DNA from: Chelydra serpentina
Lineage: Eukaryota > Chordata > Testudines > Chelydridae
NCBI GenBank assembly: GCA_037349315.1
Contig: JBAIAC010000027.1
Span: 22,112,501 to 22,176,500 of the forward strand
DNA length: 64,000 nt
Reading direction: 5' to 3'
In this document: positions 44,379-55,992 of the stretch, piece after piece
Position numbering within the stretch: position 1 is the stretch's first letter
Layout: every line of letters begins with the position of its first letter
The notes under the pieces: generated by a model
Databases searched by the model: none
Told to the model about the DNA's origin: nothing
Seen by the model: only the letters and a program-made list of their open reading frames with translations
Position numbers and translations under genes: made by a program

Positions 44379-45808
44379 GTGCAGCCAGCCAGATGCACTG
44401 GGGTGACCTTGGCCTCAGCCCTGCTAACCGGGTTCCTGGGGAGCAGGGGTTGCTCCTCCTGGGTCTGTTGACTCCCTTGCACCAGCAGCACGGCCTCAGA
44501 AATCAGGAGCCTCAATGGCTGTATCAGACTCCTCCGAACAGCGTTTCACAGCCACACGCTTACGGCTCTGAGCTCTTAGGACTCCATCTGCCCATTACAC
44601 CATCTGTCACCGAAGCAGAGGACAGGCCAGGAGCAAAAACCCGGCCCAGGATTCCTCGCTCCCTCTGCTCCTATTTCAATTGTATTCTGAGGTCCTCTAG
44701 TAAAGATGCTCTGCCCCCTGAGTTGCATGGTGGTGGGGTGCAGCATTTCCTCCTCTTACTTTGGGATTCAGACTAAGACATTTCCATACTGAATCCTGCT
44801 GGTGAGTCGCCTCTATAGCACATCACAGCATTAACGCTCCGCCACTGACTGGCTTTCTTCAAATCACGCCATGCCATGACATTGGCGGCATTTTAAAAAT
44901 ATGTGGCTAATTCTCACAAGGAAATGATCATTTATGCCACTAAGCTGTTCATATAACACCAGAGCTCTATCTAGGCCTACAATTAAAACAAATCATTGCT
45001 CTGCTGTCCAGCGGCATTGTCTTCACAATGACAATTAAAACATGGACTGTATAATGTAATATTGTCTGCGATTGATCGTAAAAGTTCTGTACAAGAGACT
45101 AGCGCTGGCCTGCTCAGCTGGTCGGAAAGCGAAGCCCATTCTGGCTGATTGTAATCATGTTGGAGGGCGAGGTTCTGCAGCTCTAATCACTTCCATCTGC
45201 ATCTCTGACTCATGTGGCTCCTTTTGCAAAGTGTCTAAACATTTCCAACCCCTCCACAGGTCCTTCCAGGCTGTTTCCCTGCCTGCCGGTGCCCCCCAGA
45301 CAGCCTGTGTGCAGGGAAATCATGGGAGCAAGCCGGGAATTGAGGGGAAGGTGGTAGGTCCGGTTCTTTCTCTTCTCAACAGCATCAGTTGCCTCTGTGG
45401 TGGGGAGGGTTCCTGGGGCGTTACCAAGCTCTGCCTTCTGTGCCCTTGCCAAGCAGAGTTCCCAGTGCGACACTGGGTTTAGTCCTGACAGTTTTGGCTC
45501 AAGTGGAAGCTTTGTTCTTATTGGAGTGTAGGCTGCTGGGGATGTTGTATGGGCAGTCAGTGATCATCCCTGAGACCACGTTCTCATGAAACATCACTCA
45601 GTTTTCCTAGAGATGTTGGGTCTCATTAGTGCAAAGGTGAGTGGTATTATCCTTGAGTTTTTGTGACATCTGCCCCGGGCATGGCTGGGAACATGGCTGG
45701 GCTGTTCGAAAGTCCCAGCCATTCATCTCAGTGCATCTCTGGAGCATTAGGTACAAACCAGGACGAGTTCTTCCTAGGGAAGAGCTGCATCTTCTCCACA
45801 CCATGGCT
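44379..45808. other. Unique sequence, possible conserved noncoding segment
   Basis: No repeat family is recognised. 44660-45240 is AT-richer than its surroundings, with several ATTAAA/TAAT-type motifs (CAATTAAAAC, ACAATTAAAAC at about 44980-45045) and a GATTGATCG site. No ORF of note in that part. Confidence 0.35.
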
Positions 45809-45960
45809 GGCCCTTGTCTGCACTGCAATATCGGCCTGGACTCAAACTCAGGCATGAACCCAGACACCCCTTCTGTCTAGATACAAATCCTAGAAGGTTG
45901 GAGAGTCAAGCTGGGACCCAGGGTTGGAGCCCTATTGCTTTGCAGTGTAGACGCAGAGCC
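45809..45960. mobile_element. MITE with TTGTCTRCACTGCAA-type ends
   Basis: Left GCCCTTGTCTGCACTGCAAT and right TTTGCAGTGTAGACGCAGAG (complement CTCTGCGTCTACACTGCAAA) are inverted repeats. About 150 bp, no coding capacity. Confidence 0.7.
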
Positions 45961-47499
45961 CCGCCCCCGACTCGGATCCTGGGAGTCCGCTGACAGTCTA
46001 CCACAATCCCATGGGCCAAATTCCTTTGTCCTCTCTATACCCAGAACCTCCAGGCTACTCCAGGGAAACAACCCCCTTGGTGCGGTGCAGCAACTCGGCG
46101 AGTCAGTGTCTCACCAGTGCGTTGTGTCTGACCCCCGAACTGCAGGCACCGTCAGGGAGCACTTCGGGTTGCAGTGGGCATTGGGCCAGAAGCCCTTTTG
46201 CAAAGCGCGCTGCCTCCTGGTCACAGGAGCATGGCCAGATTTGGGAAAGCTCTGCTGGGAGGCCAGCAAAGCCGTGGATTTAGGAGATGTACCAGGAACG
46301 ACCACACATAGCAGCAAATAGAAAGAAGCTGGCAACTGTGCTGGGCCGGTGACCAGGGCAGGGAGCGGACTAAGCAGCTCAGGACTGAGTACAGGGAAAC
46401 CAGGGACCAGAATGGCAACTCGCCGACATCGTGCCTGTTTTATGAGGCATTTGACCAGGTGCTGGGCACTGCCCCGAGCCCGGAGCCTGCAGCGGCACGC
46501 GATACCTGGTCAGCTGGGATGGTGCCAGGCTGGCCTCGGGATCCAGCCTGGGGGCTGATGGCGGGCAGCGGCAGGCAGCAAGTGAGGCCACCAAAGCTGA
46601 CACCGGTCCCAGAGGAGGCTTTGGAGCAGGAGCAGCAGCACGTCCTGGAGCCATACTTGGAGGAGTTGTTTGACGCCCCCTCCCCCCGCCCCCCAAAGAA
46701 CAGCCCACAGACGTGGAAGCGAGGGAAGCCGCCCCTGAGCGCTGTTTGACTGGGTATTCGCACAGCAATGGGAGGGATTTCCGTGCAGAGGTTAGTAGAA
46801 GCCCCAGCTAGCAAAGCGTAGCCACGAATGGAGCACTGTGTGGCAGCACAGCGGCTCCCCAGCCTTCCCATCATGCAGAGCTCCACATGCAAATAACCTC
46901 CTTGCCTTGCCAGGCCTGCAAGCACTGTGTCCTGTACCCGCTCAGTGCTTTCCCGGGCTGCCTGGCAGCAGGGAGCTGTGGGGAAGGGGTAGAAATGGTT
47001 CCATTTACAACGCCAGGCCACTTCAGCTCATGGAGTCCCATAGGAGGATGGCCATGGAGCTCTGTGTGTTCACATGCAGCCATACCAGGCTAAGCTGACA
47101 CATCCTGACCCAAACAGGGGTACCGATAGCTGCATACGTTCCCAGGCGCAGGAACTCCAGAGAGGTAGCCACATTTTGGGGAAGAGCAGAGTTTCCGAGG
47201 GCACCTCAGCTGACCAGCCCACGCCACGCACAGATGGGCTCTTCGGTCACTATACATTTGACTACACCGCAGAAGTCTGACCAGCAGACTGCAATAAAAT
47301 CTCCCTTTGCACTCGGCACCACAATAACTGTTCTCTGCTGCAAAATGGGGAAGGCCTGAAATGATAGAAAAAGCGTTTTTAGCATGGCCACCGATGGCAC
47401 CACGTTCAAATCCAGGTCATTTTACAGTTTTTAGTAAACAAACCAAACCAAAAAAGCAGCTGTGATTTTTAACTTACCATTGTCTTTGGACATCTTCCC
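45961..47499. other. No recognised gene
   Basis: Short ORFs overlap on both strands. The longest is a minus-strand 193-codon frame at 46440-47021, with no recognisable domain. Confidence 0.4.
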
Positions 47500-47815
47500 T
47501 CCCAGTTCTTCCCCTTCCCCAGAGTGCTCCACGGCCTCGCTCCATCCCCACCCCGCCTCTTCCTGCCCTAGGGTGACCAGATGTCCCGATTTTATAGGGA
47601 CAGTCCCAATATTTGGGGCTTTGTCTTATATAGATGCCAATTATCCCCCATCCCCTGTCCCTATTTTTCACACTTGCTATCTGGTCACCCTATCCTGCCC
47701 AGTTCTTCCCCCTCTCACGAGCATACTGCGTCCTCGCTCCTCCCCCAGCCTCCTGCAAGCTGAAAAACACCTGATTGTTGCAAGTGGGAGGTGCTGGTGT
47801 AAGCGGGGGAATAGT
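47500..47815. mobile_element. hAT-like relic related to 28003-28431
   Basis: CTGCGTCCTCGCTCCTCCCC and the CAGCTGATC/CACCTGATT-type segment resemble the interior of the 28003 element. Termini are not visible. It is split by the mariner-like MITE. Confidence 0.45.
47571..47690. mobile_element. 120-bp mariner-like MITE with TA duplication
   Basis: Perfect 12-bp terminal inverted repeats GGGTGACCAGAT / ATCTGGTCACCC, flanked by TA dinucleotides at 47569-47570 and 47691-47692, as in Tc1/mariner insertion. Interior CGATTTTATAGGGACAGTCC. No transposase. Confidence 0.85.
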
Positions 47816-48089
47816 CCCGCTATTGTGGGGAACTTTCCTCGTCTCTGCCCAACCCCTGTGAAATGGGCTAGTGGAAGGATCTGAGTCCTCGCTCCCACTT
47901 CCTTTACCCAGAGGCCTCCCTGCCCTCAAGGACTCTCCTTGCACTCTCCTGTCTGGCAGAGTCCTCGTAACCCCCAACAAGGCTGGTCCCAGGATTCCTG
48001 GGGGGTTTGACCCCCAACCTTGCTGTGGTCACCTAGGTCAGGGGCCAGCGAGGCAGGTAGCTTGAGAACTGAGACACCCTCTACTATCA
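47816..48089. other. No recognised gene
   Basis: Anonymous, GC-rich, with short ORFs only. Confidence 0.4.
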
Positions 48090-48543
48090 GAAATCTATTC
48101 TCCATGTAGGTACGTGTTATTTACCCCTTCTCATCACACAGGAACTGGGTCAACCAATGCAATTAATAGGCAGCAGGTTTAAAGCAAAGAAAAGGGAGTA
48201 CTTCTTAACCCAATGAACAGTCAGCCTGTGGAACTCACTGCCAGGGGATGATGTGAAGGGCAAAAGTAATACTGGGGTCAAAAAAGAATTAGATCAATTC
48301 ATGGAGGACAGGTCCATCAATGGCTATTAGCTAAAATGATCAGGGAGGCAACACCATGCTCTGAGTGTCCCTAGCTTCTGACTGCCAGATTCAGGGACTA
48401 CATGGGGGATGGATCACTGGATAATTGCCCTGTTCTGTCCATTCCCTCTGGGGCACCTGGCATTGGCCACTGTCGGTTGACAGGATACTGGGCTAGATGG
48501 ACCTTTGGTCTGACCCAGTCTGGCCGCTCTTATGTTCTTATGT
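48090..48543 (+). mobile_element. CR1-family LINE 3' end (different subfamily)
   Basis: The end of ORF2 (KEYFLTQ, LWNSLPG-like near 48225-48245) is followed by a long 3' UTR (CATGGAGGACAGGTCCATCA, GGGCTAGATGGACCTTTGGT) and a TCTTATGTTCTTATGT tail. The tail octamer differs from the ATTCTATG type, so this is another CR1 lineage. Confidence 0.82.
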
Positions 48544-48743
48544 ACCGACTGTGATAAACTCACCCCTTAACCGTAACCCTAACACAGTATCCAGCGATGG
48601 TTGCACTAATGTTGTGAACAGAGGTGACACCACTTCCCTGCTTCTCTTTGACATTCCCTGTTTCTATGTGCAAGGATTGCACCAGCTGCTTAGCTACAGC
48701 CTCACGCTGGCAACTCACATTCCACTAGTTTCCATTGGGAGCC

Positions 48744-49195
48744 TGTCGCGGAGTGCGGGGGAGTCCGGCCCTGCACCCCTCTGCTTGGGATTCACGGGGA
48801 CGCTCAGCCAGCCAGCAGAACAGAAGGTTTATTAGGGACGCCAGGAACACAGTCCAAACAGAGCTTGAATTACAAACAGGACCCCTCAGTCGGGCCCTTA
48901 TGGGGGTAGGGAGCTTAGACCCCAGCTTGGGGGCTCCCTGCGTTTCACCACCCAGCTCCAAACGTGGGGGGTGGGGGGAGGCCAGACTCTGTCTGCACCT
49001 CCCCGCTCCTCCCCAGCCAGCTTCCAACTGAAACTCTCCAGCCCCTCCTCTGCCTTTGTCTCCTTCCCGGGCCAGGAGGTCACCTGATCCCTTTGTTCTC
49101 CAACACCTTCAGCTCGCACTTTTGCTATTAGTTGCCAGGAGACAGAGTGGCGGCCGTTCTCTGTCATCACACTGGCCCTCTAGGGCTCCGCAACA
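48744..49195 (-). mobile_element. Ty3/Gypsy 3' LTR
   Basis: A 452-bp LTR with ends TGTCGCGGAG and CTCCGCAACA (complement TGTTGCGGAG). On the minus strand it carries AATAAA at 48828-48833. A polypurine tract (GGTGGTGGGAATAAGGGG) lies directly upstream of the LTR in element orientation, so this is the 3' LTR of the pol fragment at 49196-50283. No 5' LTR is present. Confidence 0.88.
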
Positions 49196-50283
49196 ATCAC
49201 CCCTTATTCCCACCACCTAGAGACTTAACACATGCATAGGAGAAACTGAGGCACACACAGCACTCAGAGGAAACACCAAGAACCGTCCCATTCCATCATA
49301 TCTCTCACCCCTTCGAAACCGAACTGAGCAGGGTCACTTTAGCCAGTTCAAACCCAACAACGTTTCCATGGATGCCCCAGCATCTCTCCCATTCCTTGGT
49401 GGGAGTTACACCAGGCCCTTCCAGTTTCACGTCCTCCCTTGGGTCCGCTGTGCTGGATGGCACTTGCAGGCCGCATGTGGGAAGGTTTATGCGGCCCATG
49501 CATTTTTTCCATCCCCAAACCTCTGGGGTTCAAGCTGAGATCTGGTCTTCTCCCAGAGCTCCAGTCTGGAGGGCTGTAATTCGGGCTCTCTTGGTTAAGA
49601 GCCCCCCTCTTGATCTTGGCCCCCCTCTGACCATGTGTCTCTGTCACCAGCCACTCGGCATCTGCCCCTTTTTCTGGATGCAGCCATGTTGGGGCAGAGT
49701 GGTGAATATACACCGCAAAGCGCCACCCAAATAGATCCGGCTGCATTTTTTTAAGGGCCTAAACCATAGCCAGACATTTCTTCTCTATGGCCACATAGTT
49801 CTGTTCCTGGGGCAGCAGCTTCTTGCTCGGGTACCCGATGGGGTGTCTCTCCCCCTTAGCCTTGGCCTGCATCAGCACCGCGCCCAGCCCTGTGTCTGAA
49901 GCGTCGGTTAACACTGTACAGGGCTTGGCCCTGTCCGGGTTTACTCGGTTTACCGGGCCCTGGATTAGAGCCTCCTTCAGCGCACAGAGAGCCCTCTGGC
50001 ACTGCTCGGTCCAGACCACCTCATCTGGCTTCCCCTTCTTACATAGCTCAGTGATGGGAGCAGCTAGGGAGCTAAAATGGGGTACAAACCTCTGGTAGTA
50101 CCCCACCATCCCGATAAAGGCCTGGACCTGTTTCTTGGTCTGGGGACCGGGCCAATCTCTGATCGCCTCCACCTTGGGCAGCTCTGGGCTGTTGAATGAC
50201 TGGATCACCTCTAAAGCCAGCATGTCCATGACCTCTCTCTCCAGGTTCTGGGCTGTTTTCCCAGTTACTCTGAATGGGGGACA
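49196..50283 (-). pseudogene. Defective Ty3/Gypsy pol
   Basis: The minus-strand reading enters with CPPFRVTGKTAQNLEREVMD and MLALEVIQSF (RT entry region). It then jumps directly to PELPKVEAIRDWPGPQTKKQ, FIGMVGYYQRFVPHFSSLA and ELCKKGKPDEVVWTEQCQ (RT thumb/connection), and continues with VLTDASDTGLGAVL, YPSKKLLPQEQNYVAIEKKC and a VYIHHSAPTWL segment (RNase H). The central RT palm with the YxDD catalytic box is missing by an internal deletion at about 50195. Most of RNase H and all of integrase are also missing before the 3' LTR. The element cannot move on its own. Confidence 0.88.
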
Positions 50284-50289
50284 CTTGAT

Positions 50290-51830
50290 GGGAGGATGGG
50301 CTCAGGTGTGAGGATCTCCTGCATATTCTCCACAGTGAAGTCTGATACAAAGAATTCATTTAGCTTCTCTGCACTGGCCTTGTCTTCCCTGAGTGCTCCT
50401 TTAGCATCTCAGTCATCCAGTGCCCCCACTGACTGTTTGGCAGGCTTCCTGCTTCTGATGTATTTAAAAAAACATTTTTTTTGTTGCTATTAGTTTTTGT
50501 GTCCTTAGCTAGTCATGCTTCAATTTTTTTCTTGGCCTGCCTAATGATACATTTACACTTCAATTGCTAGAGTTTATGCTCCTTTCTATTTTCCTCAGAA
50601 GAATTTGACTTCCAATTTTTAAAGTATGTCACTAGCCACCTCTTTTACTCTGTTGTTTAGTCGTGGTGGCATTTTTAATTTGGTCCTCTGTTTTTTGCTT
50701 TTTTTAAATTCAGGGTATACATTTAGTTTGAGCCTTTATTATGGTGTTTTTAAACAGTGTCCATGCAGTTTGCAGGCATTTCACCCTTGTGACTTTCTTT
50801 CAATTTCTGTTTAACTAGCATCCTCATTTTTGTGTTGCTCCTCTTCCTGAAGTTAAATGCTACTGTGGTAGGTTTCTTTGGCATTTTCCCCCCTACAAGG
50901 ATGTTAAATTTAATTACATTATAGTCACTATTACTGAGTGGTTCAGTGAGTCCTGTTCATAGAATCATAGAATCTCAGGGTTGGAAGGGACCTCAGGAGG
51001 TCATCTAGTCCAACCCCCTGCTCAAAGCAGGACCAACCCCAACTAGATCATCCCAGCCAGGGCTTTGTCAAGCCTGACCTTAAAAACCTCTAAGGAAGGA
51101 GATTCCACCACCTCCCTAGGGAACCCATTCCAGTGCTTCACCACCCTACTAGTGAAAAAGTTTTTCCTAATATCCAATCTAAACCTCCCCCTCTGCAACT
51201 TGAGACCATTACTCCTTGTTCTGTCATCTTCTACCACTGAGAACAGTCTAGATCCATCCTCTTTGGAACCCCCTTTTAGGTAGTTGAAAGCAGCTATCAA
51301 ATCCCCCCTCACTCTTCTCTTCTGTAAACTAAACAATCTCAGTTCCCTCAGCCTCTCCTCATAAGTCATGTGCTCCAGCCCCCTAATCATTTTTGTTGCC
51401 CTCCGTTGGACTCTTTCCAATTTATCCACATCCTTCTTGTAGTGTGGGGCCCAAAACTGGACACAGTACTCCAAATGAGTACTGGACACTGTTCTCCACT
51501 TAGGACTAAATCAAGAATTGCCTCTCCTCTTGTTGGTCCCAGGACTAGCTGTTCCACAAAGCAGTCATTTAATGTGTCTAGAAATTTTATCTCTGCATCC
51601 TGTGGCATATTTAAGAACTCCAGTATGAGGATAGTTGAAATCCCCCATTATTTATTATTGAGTTTTCTGCCTTTGCAGCCTCTCTAATCTCCCGCCACCA
51701 TCCTGGTCAGGTGGTCAGTAGTATATTCCTACTGCAATGCTCTTATTGTTCAAGCATGGAATTTCTATCCATACTGGGTCCAGTGCTAATGGAGGGATAT
51801 GAAATCAGCACGGGAAAAAACAAACCCCAG
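50290..51830 (-). mobile_element. Older CR1-type LINE, split by a younger CR1
   Basis: Two blocks in the same orientation. At 51480-51830 the minus strand reads endonuclease-end residues ([35 protein letters not shown]). At 50290-50957 it continues with the linker toward RT, including an LNEFFVSDFT motif near 50340. The break at 50957/51480 falls exactly where the younger CR1 copy lies. Frameshifted throughout. Confidence 0.78.
50958..51479 (-). mobile_element. Young CR1 LINE 3' end nested in the older copy
   Basis: Nearly identical to the copy at 43660-44378. It has an open frame from 51489 to 51043 with [60 protein letters not shown] and a GMI end, then 3' UTR and ATTCTATGATTCTATG tail at 50958. 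5'-truncated; catalytic core absent. Confidence 0.93.
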
Positions 51831-53340
51831 GGTGTTTATCCCGTTTGCAAACTAAAGCAATGGTTTGGGGGACTATTTCTAGGGGTGCGTCCAGTAACCC
51901 TCAGTTACTCCTTCAATATATGAGGACAAAGCTGCCAGCTGCCAGATCTTATATGAAGCAGGGTCTTGACCAAACCGGTTAAAAATGTTGGGGAAAGAAC
52001 TTGGGATAAGGTATCTTGTATGCGCCCAGCGAATGCCTGGTAGTTAAGTTTAGTCCCTAGAAAGCGTGGTATGAAGTTGTTTTATATGAAACCATTTGTT
52101 TTCATCTGCCATGGGGCTGGTACACCCCCTCGCCCTTTGGGGCGGGGAAGGGGCATTATAGCCCTGCAGCTGTGTCCACCTGATCATCCTTTGTCCCCAG
52201 GTGGTTCGGCCTAGCGGCCAGAGTCAAGATGGCTGCCCTTCCTTGCACAGCTGGGGGCAGGCAGCAGCCAGGGTAGAGGGACCCAGGCCCTCCCTACTCC
52301 ACCAGGTCCCAACCCAGGGGCCTGGAGGCAGCAGGATTGCCTGCCACCTGATCATTGGGGATCCTGCCAAAACACACTGAGCCAAGTCCCGGTTCTATGA
52401 CTGGCTCCTCACTAAATCCCCCGGGTTACTCCCTACCCGTTCCTCCGCAGCTAGTCGGCACGGGTGTCCCACAGCCTCTCTTCCCGCTGTGGCGCTTGGT
52501 TCCTGGGGGTCGTTGGTCATCCCAGTTTGGCTGGCCTCTGAACCCTGGAGTGTCGGCAGTCCCTGTGCAGGACCCGGCAGTGCCTCCATTCCCTTCAGGG
52601 GTCCGCACCGACGGAGCTGCGTTACTCCCTTTTATATCCAAGTTCCAACTGGAACGTGCCAAGCAGTGCAGAGCGGGCGTGGCCTCCTGGGCTCACTGGT
52701 TTGTATTTGACTCTCTAGTCTTTCTTTTGCTTTTGAATCAGTCCAAGCGCTTTGCATAATACAGGAGTTATGAGCTAAGGTAAAACTGGGGTACACTGTT
52801 CTTTTGGGAAGAGAGGATCTGGGATTACTGTGAGTATCCAGTCATCAGAGGCTGGACACCACAGGATGACATTAGATGGGACTCAGGTGCATCTGTTGTT
52901 AAACTGCCAGGCAAAGACAGGACTGGTGTAGCCCAGAGGGGGTGCTGGCGTGGCTGACGGCTGGTGGTGCCAGGGAACTAACACCTAGCTGGCCCAGGCA
53001 ACCCCCCACCTACCCCGATTGCGGGAGGTGGTAACAAGGCGGCTCACAGCCCTTGGTGCACCAAGAAGTTTCACACACCCACATCCCGAGTTGCTTTTGA
53101 TAATCTTGGCTCTGGAGCAGACCCTAGGAGTTCTCATCCCTTGGAATGGGCTCCATTTCAACCATGAGGGAACTGGACTAGGGCAGGGAACTTACCAGGT
53201 CTGGGGGATTGTCAGACATAGGAAAGGAGGGGAGCTGGTGGGTGCAGGTGAGTGTTTGCCTGTCTCACCAACTGAAAGCAGCATGTAACACACACGCTGC
53301 CAGAGAAGGCGCCAGTTGGGAATGCAAATGGTATGGAGCG
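51831..53340. other. No recognised gene; possible LTR-like part
   Basis: Anonymous. 52130-52740 is GC-rich with strings that resemble turtle LTR/leader sequence (e.g. GGTTCGGCCTAGCGGCCAGA), but no termini or coding motifs were found. Confidence 0.3.
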
Positions 53341-54631
53341 TGTGACATGCTGTACCTTGGGAGAGGGCCCTGTAACCCCCATATGCCCCATTTATATATC
53401 ATTGTGATCTTGCAGATAAAGCATGACATGTGAGGTATCAGGGGACAGGTTATGATCTGCTGAAAGTCACGGTTCTATCTAAATGTGTGTATCTTTAATG
53501 CATATACAATTACAAGAATGGTGTTGTATAGTTTTCACTAAAATATGCTGTGGGTTTGTGAGGCGCCCAGGTACTAGCTCTCCAGAGGCAATGACAAGGG
53601 AGGTAACCGACACCTGGGTGGGTGCTGACGAGATATCACCAGCCATTGTCCAGCAAGGGAGCTACAATTCAATGACTCACCTGCATGAGACCACACCAGG
53701 GGATTGCTCAGCCTTGGCTGGGGACTCAGCAATGCCCCCCAGAAATCCCTGAACTTGTGTTCTACAAGCACATGGGACTGAGGGTATAAAACAGAACACA
53801 GAGGGCCCAGGCATGGCCTTTCTCCTGCCCCCACCTATGCTGCAAGCAACAAATATGCTAAGAAGACTGAAGACTCCAACAGAGGAGACTGGCCCAGGCT
53901 TAAGAGACAAACCTGTATATTAAGGACTGCAAGATCCAGTGGGGTGAGAATAATTGCTTCATCTAGTTGTTGCCCAGCCTAATAGGGTTGAGAGTCTAGA
54001 CTGCGCGGCTTATATTTTATTTCTTTGGGTAACTAACTCTGACATTTTGCCTAGCACTTATAATCACTCAGTCTATCTTTTGTCATCAATACACTTGTTT
54101 TACTGTTTGTCTTTACCAGTGAGTTTGCCTGAAGTGCTTGGTAAATCTGCTGGTGTGTATCCACTTTCCATTGATGAAGTGGTGAACCAATTAATACATT
54201 TGCACTGCTCAGCTAGGGGGATTCGGCTGGTGCCTTTCTCTGTGTGATTCATGAGTGGCTCTGGGAGCATTCATGCAATCTAGCCGGGTGTGGGGCTTCA
54301 CATAGAATCATAGAATCTCAGGGTTGGAAGGGACCTTAGGAGGTCATCTAGTCCAACCCCCTGCTCAAAGCAGGACCAAGCCCCAATTTTTGCCTCAGAT
54401 CCCTAAATGGCCCCCTCAAGGATTGAACTCACAACCCTGGGTTTAGCAGGCCAATGCTCAAACCACTGAGCTATCCCTCCCCCACTGCGGTTGTGCTGAG
54501 TGATCACCGCACCTGGAGGGGTTTGCTGCTGGTCACTAGCAAGGCATTGTGAGAGACAGGCCAGGCTGGAGAGAGTTCAGGGGGCACAGCGGTCCCACAG
54601 TCCCAGGCTGCACCCCGGGGATCCCGTCACA
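53341..54631 (+). mobile_element. Solo LTR with an inserted SINE
   Basis: Starts TGTGACATGCTGTACC and ends GGGGATCCCGTCACA, giving TGTGAC/GTCACA terminal repeats. A TATA box (GGGTATAAAACAG) is at 53785-53791. The SINE at 54302-54483 interrupts it, so the LTR itself is about 1.1 kb. Flanking pentamers GAGCG and GAGAG match at only 3 of 5 positions, so the TSD is doubtful. The last ~120 bp recur at 749-869. The style is endogenous-retrovirus-like; no viral gene is present. Confidence 0.72.
54302..54483 (-). mobile_element. tRNA-derived SINE (antisense) inside an LTR
   Basis: Minus-strand A box GGATAGCTCAGTGG near 54470, B box GAGTTCAATCC near 54424, CR1-type tail ending at 54302. Confidence 0.93.
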
Positions 54632-54753
54632 GAGAGGAGAGCCAAGAAGGTCCCTAATTAGAACAAGGAGGCTGCTTATGTAACTGGGCCACAGAGAGTG
54701 CCACGGGCAATGGAGGTGATTCGAGAGGGTGGTGAGGTAGCTGAGAAGCCAAA

Positions 54754-55165
54754 TGTTACGTAGAGTGGGGGAGTCAGGGCCCTGCACCCCCCACTTCCTG
54801 CGATTCACCACGACTCTCAGCCAGCCAGTAAAACAGCAGGTTTATTAGACAACAGGATCACAGTCCAGAACCGAGCTTGTAGGTACAGACAACAGGACCC
54901 GTCACTCAGGTCCTTCTCGGGGGCAGGGAGCTTAGACCCCAGCCCGGGGCTCCCTCCTCTTCCCCAGCAAACTCCAAGCTGAAAACCCCCCTCCAGCCTC
55001 TCACCCAGCCTCCTTCCAGCTCCTCCTCCCGCCTGCCTTTGTCCAGTTTCCCACCTGGCTCCAACCCCCATCCTGGGCTCAGGTTACATGCTCAGGTATC
55101 GTCCCTTAAGTGAAGTCACCCCCTGCTATCCCATCCCCCATGCTGACAGTCCCAGTACAAGGGAT
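54754..55165 (-). mobile_element. Gypsy-type LTR, diverged
   Basis: Starts TGTTACGTAGAGTGGGGGAG and follows the 48744 and 30436 LTRs: GCACCCCCCACTTCC, then CTCAGCCAGCCAGTAAAACAG, minus-strand AATAAA at 54841-54846, and GGGAGCTTAGACCCCAGCCC. The right end is not resolved. No pol remains beside it. Confidence 0.75.
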
Positions 55166-55992
55166 TTGAATCAGACTTGACTGTAGAAAATGATGGGGAT
55201 ATTCTCATCGCGAAGGCTCTTCTGCTGAGAAAGAAGCATGGCTCTGATGCGGCCCGTCGTCTCGTACAGGGAAGTTAGGGAGGAGCCGAGACATCCGAGT
55301 CAGCAGCTCAGCAGGATGCAGGGCAAGCCGGTGCGTGGTCTGCAGGGAGATGAAGTGTGAGGCAGAGGGGATGGTGCCGAGCAGGGTGTGCCGCCATTCC
55401 CGACCTCTGGCTCGGTGCAGGCCTGGCGCTCACAGTGCCCCCGGGAATTCACCCTCACCTCAGTTCACTGGGAACGGCAGGAGGGCAGGAGTTTCAAAGA
55501 GCCCAGCTGAAGAGTGCAATCTGGGGCAATGAGGCGTGAGGCTGTGTGCGCAAATCCAATGGGTTTCAGATGTGAACGGAGTTCTCCAGCGAAAGGGCAA
55601 GCAAGGCCATCTCTTACAAGCACATCACTCTGCACCTCATTGGTTCGCCCCAAATGGCATGTTCAACCTATCATCAGATACTCAACACACACCATTGCAA
55701 GCTCCCCAGTCACATGGATCAACAAACAATGCTCCTAGTAACCAAGAGGCAAATTAGGAGCAGGTGAACTTTCCCTGCTAGTGATGATGAGATCAAATCA
55801 TTATGCAAGCAATAGTCTGACCACTTGCCCTCTAAATCCCTCTTAATTCCTCGCATAGACCCATGGCCCTGGCTCTGCCTGCACTGGAGAGGGCTCGGAA
55901 GCTACCCCTTTCCATGGACACACTTGCAGCCAGGCACAACCCCTGCTCGCGGCCTGCACGAAAACCTGCTGAGGAGGCTGGGCTGAGACTCC
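55166..55992. other. No recognised gene
   Basis: Anonymous sequence leading into minisatellite C. Short overlapping ORFs only. Confidence 0.4.

Noticed and set aside
48569..48583. Interstitial telomere repeat (TTAACCGTAACCCTAAC)
   Set aside because: Only about two degenerate hexamers, which is within chance expectation.
53335..54636. Clear TSD for the LTR at 53341
   Set aside because: GAGCG and GAGAG agree at only 3 of 5 positions, too weak to assert.
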